From NCBI GenBank assembly GCA_012719255.1, contig JAAYAS010000178.1, forward strand, positions 1-9,777: a stretch of 9,777 nucleotides of DNA, written 5' to 3'. Position 1 is the first letter of the stretch; each line of letters starts with the position of its first letter. Positions 1 through 4,918 of the stretch are shown here, piece after piece. A program made the position numbers and the translations under genes. Under the pieces are notes generated by a model, which was not told the origin of the DNA, made no database searches, and saw only the letters and a program-made list of their open reading frames with translations. The DNA is from Microbacteriaceae bacterium (GTDB lineage Bacteria > Actinomycetota > Actinomycetes > Actinomycetales > Microbacteriaceae).

Positions 1-46
1 ACTTTTAATCCTTGGGTCGCGGGTTCGAGCCCCGCTGGGCCCACCA
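1..46 (+). tRNA. tRNA-Lys(UUU), 3' part only
   Basis: The first 46 bases fold as the 3' half of a tRNA. The anticodon loop is at 2-8 (CTTTTAA) with anticodon TTT at 4-6. The 3' strand of the anticodon stem is 9-13 and the variable loop is 14-18. The T stem GCGGG (19-23) pairs with CCCGC (31-35) around the T loop TTCGAGC. The acceptor strand TGGGCCC (36-42) is followed by discriminator A43 and an encoded CCA (44-46). The D arm and 5' acceptor strand lie outside the window. Anticodon UUU reads lysine AAA/AAG codons. No integrase or duplicated tRNA 3' end follows, so there is no sign that it serves as an attachment site. Confidence 0.9.
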
Positions 47-82
47 CCGGCGCGCTCTGACCGTTCACGCATCCCCCTGGGC

Positions 83-88
83 CACAAT
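83..88 (+). promoter_or_regulatory. Possible -10 box of the redoxin gene
   Basis: CACAAT matches the TATAAT consensus at 4 of 6 positions. It would start transcription near 95, leaving a leader of about 23 nt that contains the ribosome site GGAGG (107-111), 6 nt before the GTG start. The best -35-like word, CTGACC at 57-62, is spaced 20 nt away, longer than ideal, so this is a weak call. Read-through from the tRNA is an alternative, because no terminator is visible between 47 and 82. Confidence 0.3.
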
Positions 89-117
89 GCGGGCATCGAC
101 CCGAACGGAGGCCCGCC

Positions 118-651
118 GTGACCGACGACGATCGCACCCTCGCCGACCTCGACCCCGACGCGCTCGGCCTCGACTCGAGCGAATGGGTGAACTCCGACCC
201 CATCGACGTCGCCGAGCTGCGCGGCCGCGTCGTCGTGGTCGAGACCTTCCAGATGCTCTGCCCGGGCTGCGTGCAGCACGGACTGCCGCTCGCGAGCCGC
301 ATCCACCGCTCGCTCGGCGACCAGGGCGTCGTCGTCATCGGCCTGCACACCGTGTTCGAGCACCACGACGTGATGGGGCCGGATGCGCTGCGCGCGTTCG
401 TGCACGAGTACCGGCTCCCCTTCCCGGTCGCGATCGACCGCCCGGTGCCCGGTCGCGCGATCCCCTCGACGATGGACCGCTACCGGTTGCAGGGCACGCC
501 GTCGACGATCGTCGCCGACCGTGCCGGCCGCATCCGCAGCGTCTCGTTCGGGCAGGTCGACGAGCTGAAGCTCGGCGCCCTCCTCGGGCGGCTGCTCGCC
601 GAGCCGGCGCCAGCCGACGCGCCCGGGCCCGCCGACGGGGCCGAGGGGTAG
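118..651 (+). CDS. Redoxin / TlpA-like thioredoxin-fold protein with CPGC motif
   Basis: A 177-residue thioredoxin-fold protein. The segment ETFQMLCPGCVQHGL carries the redox pair C48 and C51 in a CPGC motif; Leu precedes the first Cys where thioredoxins have Trp. GTPST (126-130) supplies the cis-proline loop opposite the active site, and the phrase GLHTVFEHHD is typical of a bacterial redoxin family. There is no signal peptide or membrane segment, so it should be cytoplasmic and act as a thiol reductase or peroxiredoxin-like enzyme; the substrate cannot be read from the sequence. The GTG start is supported by GGAGG 6 nt upstream and by the conserved N-terminal stretch SEWVNSDP before the fold. 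The C-terminal 20 residues are Ala/Pro/Gly-rich and probably disordered. The methyltransferase-like gene starts 8 bp downstream, so the two are very likely co-transcribed. Confidence 0.85.
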   Translation: MTDDDRTLADLDPDALGLDSSEWVNSDPIDVAELRGRVVVVETFQMLCPGCVQHGLPLASRIHRSLGDQGVVVIGLHTVFEHHDVMGPDALRAFVHEYRLPFPVAIDRPVPGRAIPSTMDRYRLQGTPSTIVADRAGRIRSVSFGQVDELKLGALLGRLLAEPAPADAPGPADGAEG

Positions 652-659
652 GCGGCGCC

Positions 660-1268
660 GTGGACGCCGACGACCGCCGCCGCCTCGAGCGGGTGCGCGC
701 CGCCTTCGCGGCGGTGCCCCGCGCCGGGTTCCTCCCCTTCGCGCGCCGCGACGAGGCCGGCCACGACTGGCCCGTGCCGATCGGCCACGGGCAGACGAAC
801 TCGCAGCCGACCACCGTCGCGAACATGCTCGCGCTGCTCGACGTGCCGGCGGGCGCGCGCGTGCTCGACGTCGGCGCCGGCAGCGGCTGGACCACCGCCC
901 TGCTCGCCCGGCTCGCCGGCCCCGAGGGCCGGGTGCTCGGCCTCGAGATCGTGCCCGAGCTGCGCGACTTCGGCGCCGGCAACCTCGCGCTCGCGACGGC
1001 GGCGACCGCGCGCTCCGACGACTTCGCGCCGGCCGAGATCCGGCTCGCCGAGCCCGAGGTGCTCGGCGCCCCCGACGAGGGGCCGTTCGACCGCATCCTC
1101 GTCTCGGCCGAGCCGCGCGAGCTGCCCGAGTCGCTCGTCGCCCAGCTCGCCCCCGACGGCGTGCTCGTCATCCCCGTCGCGGGCGTGATGACGCGGGTCG
1201 TGCGCCACGGCGGCGACGACCTCGACATCACCGAGCACGGCGAGTACCGCTTCGTGCCGCTGCTCTGA
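660..1268 (+). CDS. Protein-L-isoaspartate O-methyltransferase-like SAM enzyme
   Basis: A 202-residue Rossmann methyltransferase of the PCMT family, which methylates isoaspartyl residues in damaged proteins using S-adenosylmethionine to start their repair. Family marks are AVPRAGFLPF (18-27), PIGHGQTNSQPT (40-51) and SAM motif I LDVGAGSGW (69-77), followed by GRVLGLEIVPEL as motif II. The frame is open far upstream across the redoxin gene and tRNA, but homology begins only here. The GTG at 660 is chosen because it follows the redoxin stop by 8 bp and has GAGGGG (643-648) upstream. The substrate loop differs from the common GHGQTISQPY at two sites (N47, T51), so the exact substrate is less certain than the fold. 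It is likely the second gene of a unit with the redoxin. Confidence 0.8.
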   Translation: MDADDRRRLERVRAAFAAVPRAGFLPFARRDEAGHDWPVPIGHGQTNSQPTTVANMLALLDVPAGARVLDVGAGSGWTTALLARLAGPEGRVLGLEIVPELRDFGAGNLALATAATARSDDFAPAEIRLAEPEVLGAPDEGPFDRILVSAEPRELPESLVAQLAPDGVLVIPVAGVMTRVVRHGGDDLDITEHGEYRFVPLL

Positions 1269-1277
1269 GGTCACGGC

Positions 1278-1283
1278 TACACT
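1278..1283 (+). promoter_or_regulatory. Leaderless -10 box (TACACT) for csoR
   Basis: TACACT fits the actinobacterial TANNNT -10 pattern and ends exactly 6 nt before the csoR ATG, so transcription would begin on or next to the A of the start codon. The only Shine-Dalgarno-like word nearby, GAGG at 1267-1270, is 19 nt from the ATG and too far to serve. No convincing -35 is seen. The box lies in the 21-bp gap after the methyltransferase stop. Confidence 0.5.
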
Positions 1284-1289
1284 CGGCCC

Positions 1290-1595
1290 ATGACCGACCA
1301 CGACCCGCTCGCCGGCCATGCGTACACCGCCGACAAGGCGAAGCTGCTCGCGCGGCTGAAGCGCATCGAGGGGCAGACGCGCGGAATCCACCGCATGGTC
1401 GACGAGGAGCAGTACTGCATCGACGTGCTCACGCAGATCAGCGCGGCGGTGTCGGCGCTCGAGAGCGTCGCGCTGCAGCTGCTCGACGAGCACCTGCGGC
1501 ACTGCGTCGTCGACGCCGCCCGGCGCGGCGGCGACGAGGCCGAGGAGAAGCTCGACGAGGTGTCGCGGGCGATCGCCCGCTTCGCGAAGTCGTAG
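1290..1595 (+). CDS. csoR: CsoR-family metal-sensing transcriptional repressor
   Basis: A 101-residue all-helical repressor of the CsoR/RcnR family. The family start motif RLKRIEGQTRGI (22-33) is present. The copper(I) ligand set is complete: C43 (preceded by Y42), H68 and C72. The 25- and 4-residue spacings match Mycobacterium tuberculosis CsoR (C36, H61, C65). This argues for Cu(I) sensing rather than RcnR-type nickel/cobalt or formaldehyde (FrmR) sensing, although CstR-type persulfide sensing cannot be excluded because it uses the same two cysteines. Family members bind a G/C-rich operator and release it on metal binding. No copper ATPase or chaperone gene is adjacent, so its target lies elsewhere or is this cluster itself. 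Its 3' end faces lysE with a 4-bp gap. Confidence 0.9.
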   Translation: MTDHDPLAGHAYTADKAKLLARLKRIEGQTRGIHRMVDEEQYCIDVLTQISAAVSALESVALQLLDEHLRHCVVDAARRGGDEAEEKLDEVSRAIARFAKS

Positions 1596-1599
1596 CCGG

Positions 1600-2229
1600 T
1601 CAGGCGCCGAGCGCGAGCATCAGCGCGAGCGCCCACATGATCAGCGCGATCGCGCCGTCGAGCACCCGCCACGCGACCGGCCGGGCGAACAGCGGTCGCA
1701 GGAAGCGCGCGCCGAGCCCGAGGGCCGTGAACCAGACGAGGCTCGCCGACGCCGCGCCCGCGCCGAACCACCAGCGCCGGTCCTCGTAGCTCGTCGCCAC
1801 CGAGCCCATGAGCAGCACCGTGTCGAGGTAGACGTGCGGGTTGAGCCAGGTGATCGCGCCGATCGCGAGCATCGTGGCGCCGAGCGGCGCCGCCGCTCCC
1901 CCGGTCTCGGCGCGCAGCGACTGCGGCCGCGCAGCGCGGCGCAGGGCGACGACGCCGTAGCCGACGAGGAACGCGATGCCGCCCCAGCGGATCGCCGCCA
2001 TCAGCCACGGTGCCGCCTCGAGCAGCGCGCCGAGGCCGAGGATGCCGATGGCGATGAGCACCGCGTCGGAGAGCGCGCAGAACAGCAGCACCGGCACGAC
2101 GTGCTCGCGGCGCAGGCCCTGGCGCAGCACGAACGCGTTCTGGGCGCCGATGGCGACGATCAGCGAGAGGCTGAAGCCGAAGCCGGCGAGCGCGGCGGCG
2201 GCCGCGGGCGGGGCGGGGTCGAGGAGCAC
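1600..2229 (-). CDS. lysE: LysE/ArgO-type basic amino acid exporter
   Basis: A 209-residue integral membrane protein with about six hydrophobic segments, the usual size for the LysE family. It exports L-lysine and L-arginine from the cytoplasm by proton motive force. Diagnostic motifs are IGAQNAFVLRQG (27-38) in the first helix and WLNPHVYLDT (128-137). A polar loop of about 25 residues (97-121) precedes the second half. The start is GTG at 2229, with a -10-like TACGCT 7 nt upstream and no Shine-Dalgarno sequence, which suggests a leaderless mRNA. It is divergent from a LysG/ArgP regulator, which supports lysine/arginine export over other RhtB-type substrates. Confidence 0.9.
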   Translation of the reverse strand: MLLDPAPPAAAAALAGFGFSLSLIVAIGAQNAFVLRQGLRREHVVPVLLFCALSDAVLIAIGILGLGALLEAAPWLMAAIRWGGIAFLVGYGVVALRRAARPQSLRAETGGAAAPLGATMLAIGAITWLNPHVYLDTVLLMGSVATSYEDRRWWFGAGAASASLVWFTALGLGARFLRPLFARPVAWRVLDGAIALIMWALALMLALGA

Positions 2230-2236
2230 GTGAGGG

Positions 2237-2265
2237 AGCGTATTCCGGCGCGCGGATGAAGTCGA
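2237..2265 (-). promoter_or_regulatory. lysE promoter (-35 TCGACT, -10 TACGCT)
   Basis: On the minus strand, TCGACT (2265-2260) matches TTGACA at 4 of 6 positions. It is followed by a 17-nt spacer and TACGCT (2242-2237), which fits TANNNT. The -10 box ends 7 nt before the GTG start, so the transcript would have essentially no leader. Regulation by LysG is expected from the divergent arrangement. Confidence 0.45.
2244..2256. promoter_or_regulatory. Candidate LysR-type operator (T-N11-A dyad)
   Basis: The 13-bp element TCCG-N5-CGGA is an inverted repeat with four perfect pairs per arm and fits the T-N11-A pattern typical of LysR-family binding sites. It lies in the 69-bp lysE/lysG intergenic region, between the proposed -35 and -10 of lysE. 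Such short GC dyads occur by chance in DNA this rich, and an activator site is usually further upstream, so this is tentative. Confidence 0.25.
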
Positions 2266-2281
2266 GATCAGGTTGCTGGCC

Positions 2282-2287
2282 TATCCT
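2282..2287 (+). promoter_or_regulatory. Possible -10 box of lysG
   Basis: TATCCT fits TANNNT and ends 11 nt before the lysG ATG, giving a leader of roughly 5 nt. No good -35 word lies 16-18 nt upstream, and no Shine-Dalgarno sequence precedes the ATG. Confidence 0.4.
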
Positions 2288-2298
2288 GAATCCCGCTC

Positions 2299-3147
2299 AT
2301 GGAACTCGATCTCGCCCGGCTCCGCGCCCTCGCCGCCGCCGTCGACCACGGCTCGTTCGAGGCGGCCGCGGTGCGGCTGCACGTGACCCCCTCGGCGATC
2401 AGCCAGCGCATCCGCGCGCTCGAGCGGCAGGCGGGGCGGGTGCTGCTCGTCCGCGCCCGGCCGATCGTCGCCACCGAGGCCGGGTCGACGCTGCTGCGGG
2501 TCGCCCGGCAGATCGACGCGCTCGCCGCCGACGCCGGTCGCGCGCTCGATGCCGACGGCGCCGTGCTGCCGATCGCGGTGAACGCCGATTCGCTCGCCAC
2601 CTGGGTGCTGCCGGCGCTCGCGCCGCTCGCCGAGGGCATCGCGTTCGAGTTCCACCGCGGCGATCAGTCGCGCACGCTCGAGCTGCTGCGCGACGGCACC
2701 GTGCTCGCGGCGATCTCGTCGGAGCCCGAGACCGTGCAGGGCTGCCGGATGCGGCGGCTCGGCGACATGCGCTACCTGCCGTGCGCCTCGCCCGCCTTCG
2801 TCGAGCGCTGGTTCGCCGACGGCATCGCCGCCGGGCTCGCCTCGGCGCCGATGCTCGTGTTCGACGAGCACGACGGGCTGCAGCGGCGACTGCTCGACGA
2901 GCTCGCGCCGGGGTCCGCGCCGCCGCGCCACCGGGTGCCGGGCTCGGCCGACTTCGTGCTCGCCGCCGAGCTCGGCTTCGGCTGGGGCATGGTGCCCGAG
3001 GCCCAGCGCACCGAGCGGCTCGTGCCGATCGTCGAGGGCGCCGGCATCGACGTGCCGCTGCACTGGCACGCCTGGTCGCTCGGCACCCCGGCGCTCGAGC
3101 GGGCCGAGGCCGCGCTCGTCGCGGCGACGCCGCGGGCGGGCGGCTGA
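2299..3147 (+). CDS. lysG: LysR-type regulator of lysine/arginine export (LysG/ArgP)
   Basis: A 282-residue LysR-type regulator. The N-terminal winged helix-turn-helix covers about residues 3-60, with the recognition stretch VTPSAISQRIRALE (29-42). The effector domain carries the ArgP/LysG hallmark VNADSLATWVLPAL (94-107), and GFGWGMVPE (226-234) in the second half. In Corynebacterium glutamicum, LysG bound to Lys, Arg or His activates the divergent lysE; ArgP/ArgO in E. coli is equivalent. The same geometry here makes the role assignment strong. ATG 2299 is chosen because it gives the standard family N-terminus (MELDLARLRAL). The stop is 7 bp from the convergent M23 gene, with a hairpin at the junction. 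Confidence 0.92.
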   Translation: MELDLARLRALAAAVDHGSFEAAAVRLHVTPSAISQRIRALERQAGRVLLVRARPIVATEAGSTLLRVARQIDALAADAGRALDADGAVLPIAVNADSLATWVLPALAPLAEGIAFEFHRGDQSRTLELLRDGTVLAAISSEPETVQGCRMRRLGDMRYLPCASPAFVERWFADGIAAGLASAPMLVFDEHDGLQRRLLDELAPGSAPPRHRVPGSADFVLAAELGFGWGMVPEAQRTERLVPIVEGAGIDVPLHWHAWSLGTPALERAEAALVAATPRAGG

Positions 3148-3148
3148 G

Positions 3149-3167
3149 GCGCGGCTACCAGCCGCGC
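3149..3167. terminator. Hairpin at the lysG / M23 convergent junction
   Basis: GCGCGGCT (3149-3156) pairs perfectly with AGCCGCGC (3160-3167) around the 3-nt loop ACC. It starts one base after the lysG stop and contains the stop codon of the opposing M23 gene (3155-3157). No T run follows on either strand. It could be an intrinsic terminator of the U-less type common in actinobacteria, acting in both directions. Confidence 0.4.
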
Positions 3168-4708
3168 GCGGCGAGCCAGGGCAGCGGGTCGACGGCGACG
3201 CCGTCGATGCGCACCTCGAAGTGGAGGTGGCAGCCCGTGGAGGTACCGGTCGTGCCGGCGAGGGCGATCGCCTGGCCGGCGACGACCCGCTCGCCGACGG
3301 CGACGCCGAGGCCGCCGTCCATGATGTGCGAGTAGGCGACGACGGTGCCGTCGTCGAGGCGGATCTCGATGTGGTTGCCGAAGCCGCCGAAGGCGCCCGA
3401 GTAGATGACGGTGCCCGCCGCCACCGCGTAGAGCGGGGCGCCGCAGGTGCCGCCGGCGACGGTGAAGTCGGTGCCGGTGTGCATGCGGGTGCCGCCGTGG
3501 ACCGGGTGGATGCGGTAGCCGAAGTGGCTCGTCACGCTCGGCGCGGTCATCGGGGCGGCGTAGCCGAGGTCGTTGACGGTGCCGGGCGCGGCGCTGCGCA
3601 GCGAGGTGCGGGCGGCGGTGAGGTCGGCGAGCGCCGTCGAGTCGGGGGCGTCGATGCCGAGCTCGGCGAGCAGCAGCACGAGCTCGCCGCGGTGCTGCTC
3701 GGCGAGGTCGATCTGCAGCTCGAGGCTCTCCTGCGCGGCGACCGCGGCGTCGCGCTCGCGCTCGGCCTCGCTCGCGAGCGTCGCCGCCTCCTCGGCGGCG
3801 GCCTCGGCGTCGATCGTGAGCCGCTCGATCTCGACGGCGACGACGCGCGCCGCCTCGCCCGAGCGCGCCTCGTCGCTCGAGAGGCCCGAGAGCAGGCCGT
3901 ACTGGTAGAGGAGGTCGTCGTCGCCCTGCGCGTCGAGCAGCACGGCGAGCTCGGGCGGCATGACGTAGCTGCCCGAGCGCATCCGCTGCACCATGAGCGC
4001 CACGGTCGTCTCGCTGAGCGCGACGTCGTCGCGGAGCGCGTCGGCCTGCTGCTCGAGGTCGTCGACGACGGCCTGCGCCTCGTCGGACTTCTCGCGGGCG
4101 CGGTCGTAGGCGGCGCCCGCGTCGTCGCTGCGCTGCTTCGCGCGGCGCAGCGCCTCGTCGATGGTCGCGAGCTGCGATTGCGCGAGATCGGCGAGCTCGC
4201 CGCTCGCACCGGGGTCGCCGACGACGGCGTCGAGGTGCGAGCGGTCGACGAAGTCGACGTCGCCGAGGTCGATCGGCGGCTCGGCCGGGCCGGGGGCGGG
4301 CGTCGGCTCGCCGGTGCCCGGGGCGGTCTCGCCCGGGCCCTCGGTCGGCGGCGCGCTCGGGTCGGGCGCGGGGCCCGCGGGATCGGTCGGATCGACCGGC
4401 GCGGGATCGGTCGGGTCGGGATCGACCGGCGCGGGATCGGTCGGGTCGGGATCGACCGGCGCGGGATCGCTCGGGTCGGGATCGACCGGCGCGGGATCGG
4501 TCGGGTCGGGATCGACCGGCGCCGGGTCGACCGGCTCGGCGGGCGGCTCGACGGTCGACTCGTCGACGGCGGCGGGCCGGGGCAGCGCGGCGACGGGGAC
4601 GGCGCCGACGGCGAGGCCGGCGCCCCCGGCGAGCACGAGCGCGACGAACCAGGCCACCGGGGTGCGCAACCGCCGCGCCGCCGGGGACCAGGTGCGAGCC
4701 GTCTGCAT
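3155..4708 (-). CDS. Secreted coiled-coil M23 (LytM) peptidoglycan hydrolase or activator
   Basis: A 517-residue exported protein. Residues 1-41 form a signal peptide (Arg-rich start, hydrophobic 18-40, likely cleavage after VAA41). A Pro/Asp linker follows (about 43-150) with a 10-residue repeat DPAPVDPDPT at 61-110. Coiled-coil helices at about 171-245 and 281-350 are joined by a LLxxLS-type hinge, as in EnvC/PcsB-like proteins. The LytM domain spans about 385-512. Its zinc and catalytic residues are all present: H410 and D414 (HTGTD), H461 (YSHI), H494 and H496 (HLHFEV), so it should be an active endopeptidase cleaving peptide crosslinks. C422 and C493 may form a disulfide. The family acts at the cell surface in septum splitting or wall growth. 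ATG 4708 is supported by GGAGG (complement of 4716-4720), 7 nt upstream. Confidence 0.9.
   Translation of the reverse strand: MQTARTWSPAARRLRTPVAWFVALVLAGGAGLAVGAVPVAALPRPAAVDESTVEPPAEPVDPAPVDPDPTDPAPVDPDPSDPAPVDPDPTDPAPVDPDPTDPAPVDPTDPAGPAPDPSAPPTEGPGETAPGTGEPTPAPGPAEPPIDLGDVDFVDRSHLDAVVGDPGASGELADLAQSQLATIDEALRRAKQRSDDAGAAYDRAREKSDEAQAVVDDLEQQADALRDDVALSETTVALMVQRMRSGSYVMPPELAVLLDAQGDDDLLYQYGLLSGLSSDEARSGEAARVVAVEIERLTIDAEAAAEEAATLASEAERERDAAVAAQESLELQIDLAEQHRGELVLLLAELGIDAPDSTALADLTAARTSLRSAAPGTVNDLGYAAPMTAPSVTSHFGYRIHPVHGGTRMHTGTDFTVAGGTCGAPLYAVAAGTVIYSGAFGGFGNHIEIRLDDGTVVAYSHIMDGGLGVAVGERVVAGQAIALAGTTGTSTGCHLHFEVRIDGVAVDPLPWLAARGW
4381..4524. repeat. In-frame 30-bp tandem repeat in the M23 linker
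   Basis: Four near-identical 30-bp units (4405-4434, 4435-4464, 4465-4494, 4495-4524) are preceded by one 24-bp shortened unit (4381-4404). The differences seen are one substitution at 4470 (Thr to Ser) and one at 4523. Each unit encodes 10 residues of the DPAPVDPDPT type. The unit length is a multiple of three, so copy changes keep the frame. This probably sets the length of a flexible wall-spanning linker and may vary between strains. Confidence 0.9.
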
Positions 4709-4740
4709 CCAGCTGCCTCCGATTCATCGAACCGACCGGT

Positions 4741-4766
4741 GCGCCGTACCGGCGCCCGAGCCGTAC
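4741..4766. repeat. Dyad and direct repeat upstream of the M23 gene
   Basis: GCGCCG (4741-4746) and CGGCGC (4750-4755) form a perfect 6-bp dyad around TAC. Overlapping it, GCCGTAC occurs twice in direct orientation, at 4743-4749 and 4760-4766, with a 17-bp period. The site lies 33-58 bp upstream of the M23 start codon, where a regulator could bind. I could not find a TANNNT -10 box for the M23 gene on the minus strand here, so its promoter is undefined. Confidence 0.3.
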
Positions 4767-4848
4767 TCCGCTATTCTCCCCCGCCCGGGTGAACAACGGA
4801 AGAGCACGAGGCGAACGCGCGGCGCAGTGGGCTCCGGGCCGCATCCGA

Positions 4849-4854
4849 TACTCT
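4849..4854 (+). promoter_or_regulatory. Possible -10 box of the Nudix-NYN operon
   Basis: TACTCT fits TANNNT and would give a start near 4861 and a leader of about 58 nt with GGGAGG (4908-4913) just before the gene. No clear -35 is seen. The rest of the 210-bp gap 4709-4918 holds the M23 ribosome site, the dyad at 4741-4755 and a second plus-strand TANNNT word (TATTCT, 4772-4777). I see no RNA gene or convincing small ORF in it. Confidence 0.35.
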
Positions 4855-4918
4855 GCGAACGACGTCGACGTCCGACGCCCGGCCGTCACGGCCGCCGCCG
4901 ACCCATCGGGAGGGCGAG

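Noticed and set aside
1..117. tRNA-Lys 3' end as an integration site for a mobile element
   Set aside because: No integrase, no duplicated tRNA 3' end and no composition shift downstream; the following genes look like chromosomal housekeeping.
12..659. Open frame running from the tRNA through the redoxin gene into the methyltransferase frame
   Set aside because: It crosses a tRNA and a well-supported gene in another frame and encodes Arg/Pro-rich nonsense. Methyltransferase homology starts only at the GTG at 660.
4381..4524. Tandem units as a CRISPR array
   Set aside because: The units are contiguous with no unique spacers and stay in frame within a coding region.
3221..4792. Long plus-strand open frame opposite the M23 gene, with IDRRGIGRVG-type repeats
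   Set aside because: The repeats are only the antisense reading of the 30-bp linker repeat. There is no domain and no start signal.
2772..4889. Long minus-strand open frame covering lysG and the M23 gene
   Set aside because: A GC-bias shadow of Arg-rich low complexity; the M23 protein in the other frame has a signal peptide and all catalytic motifs.
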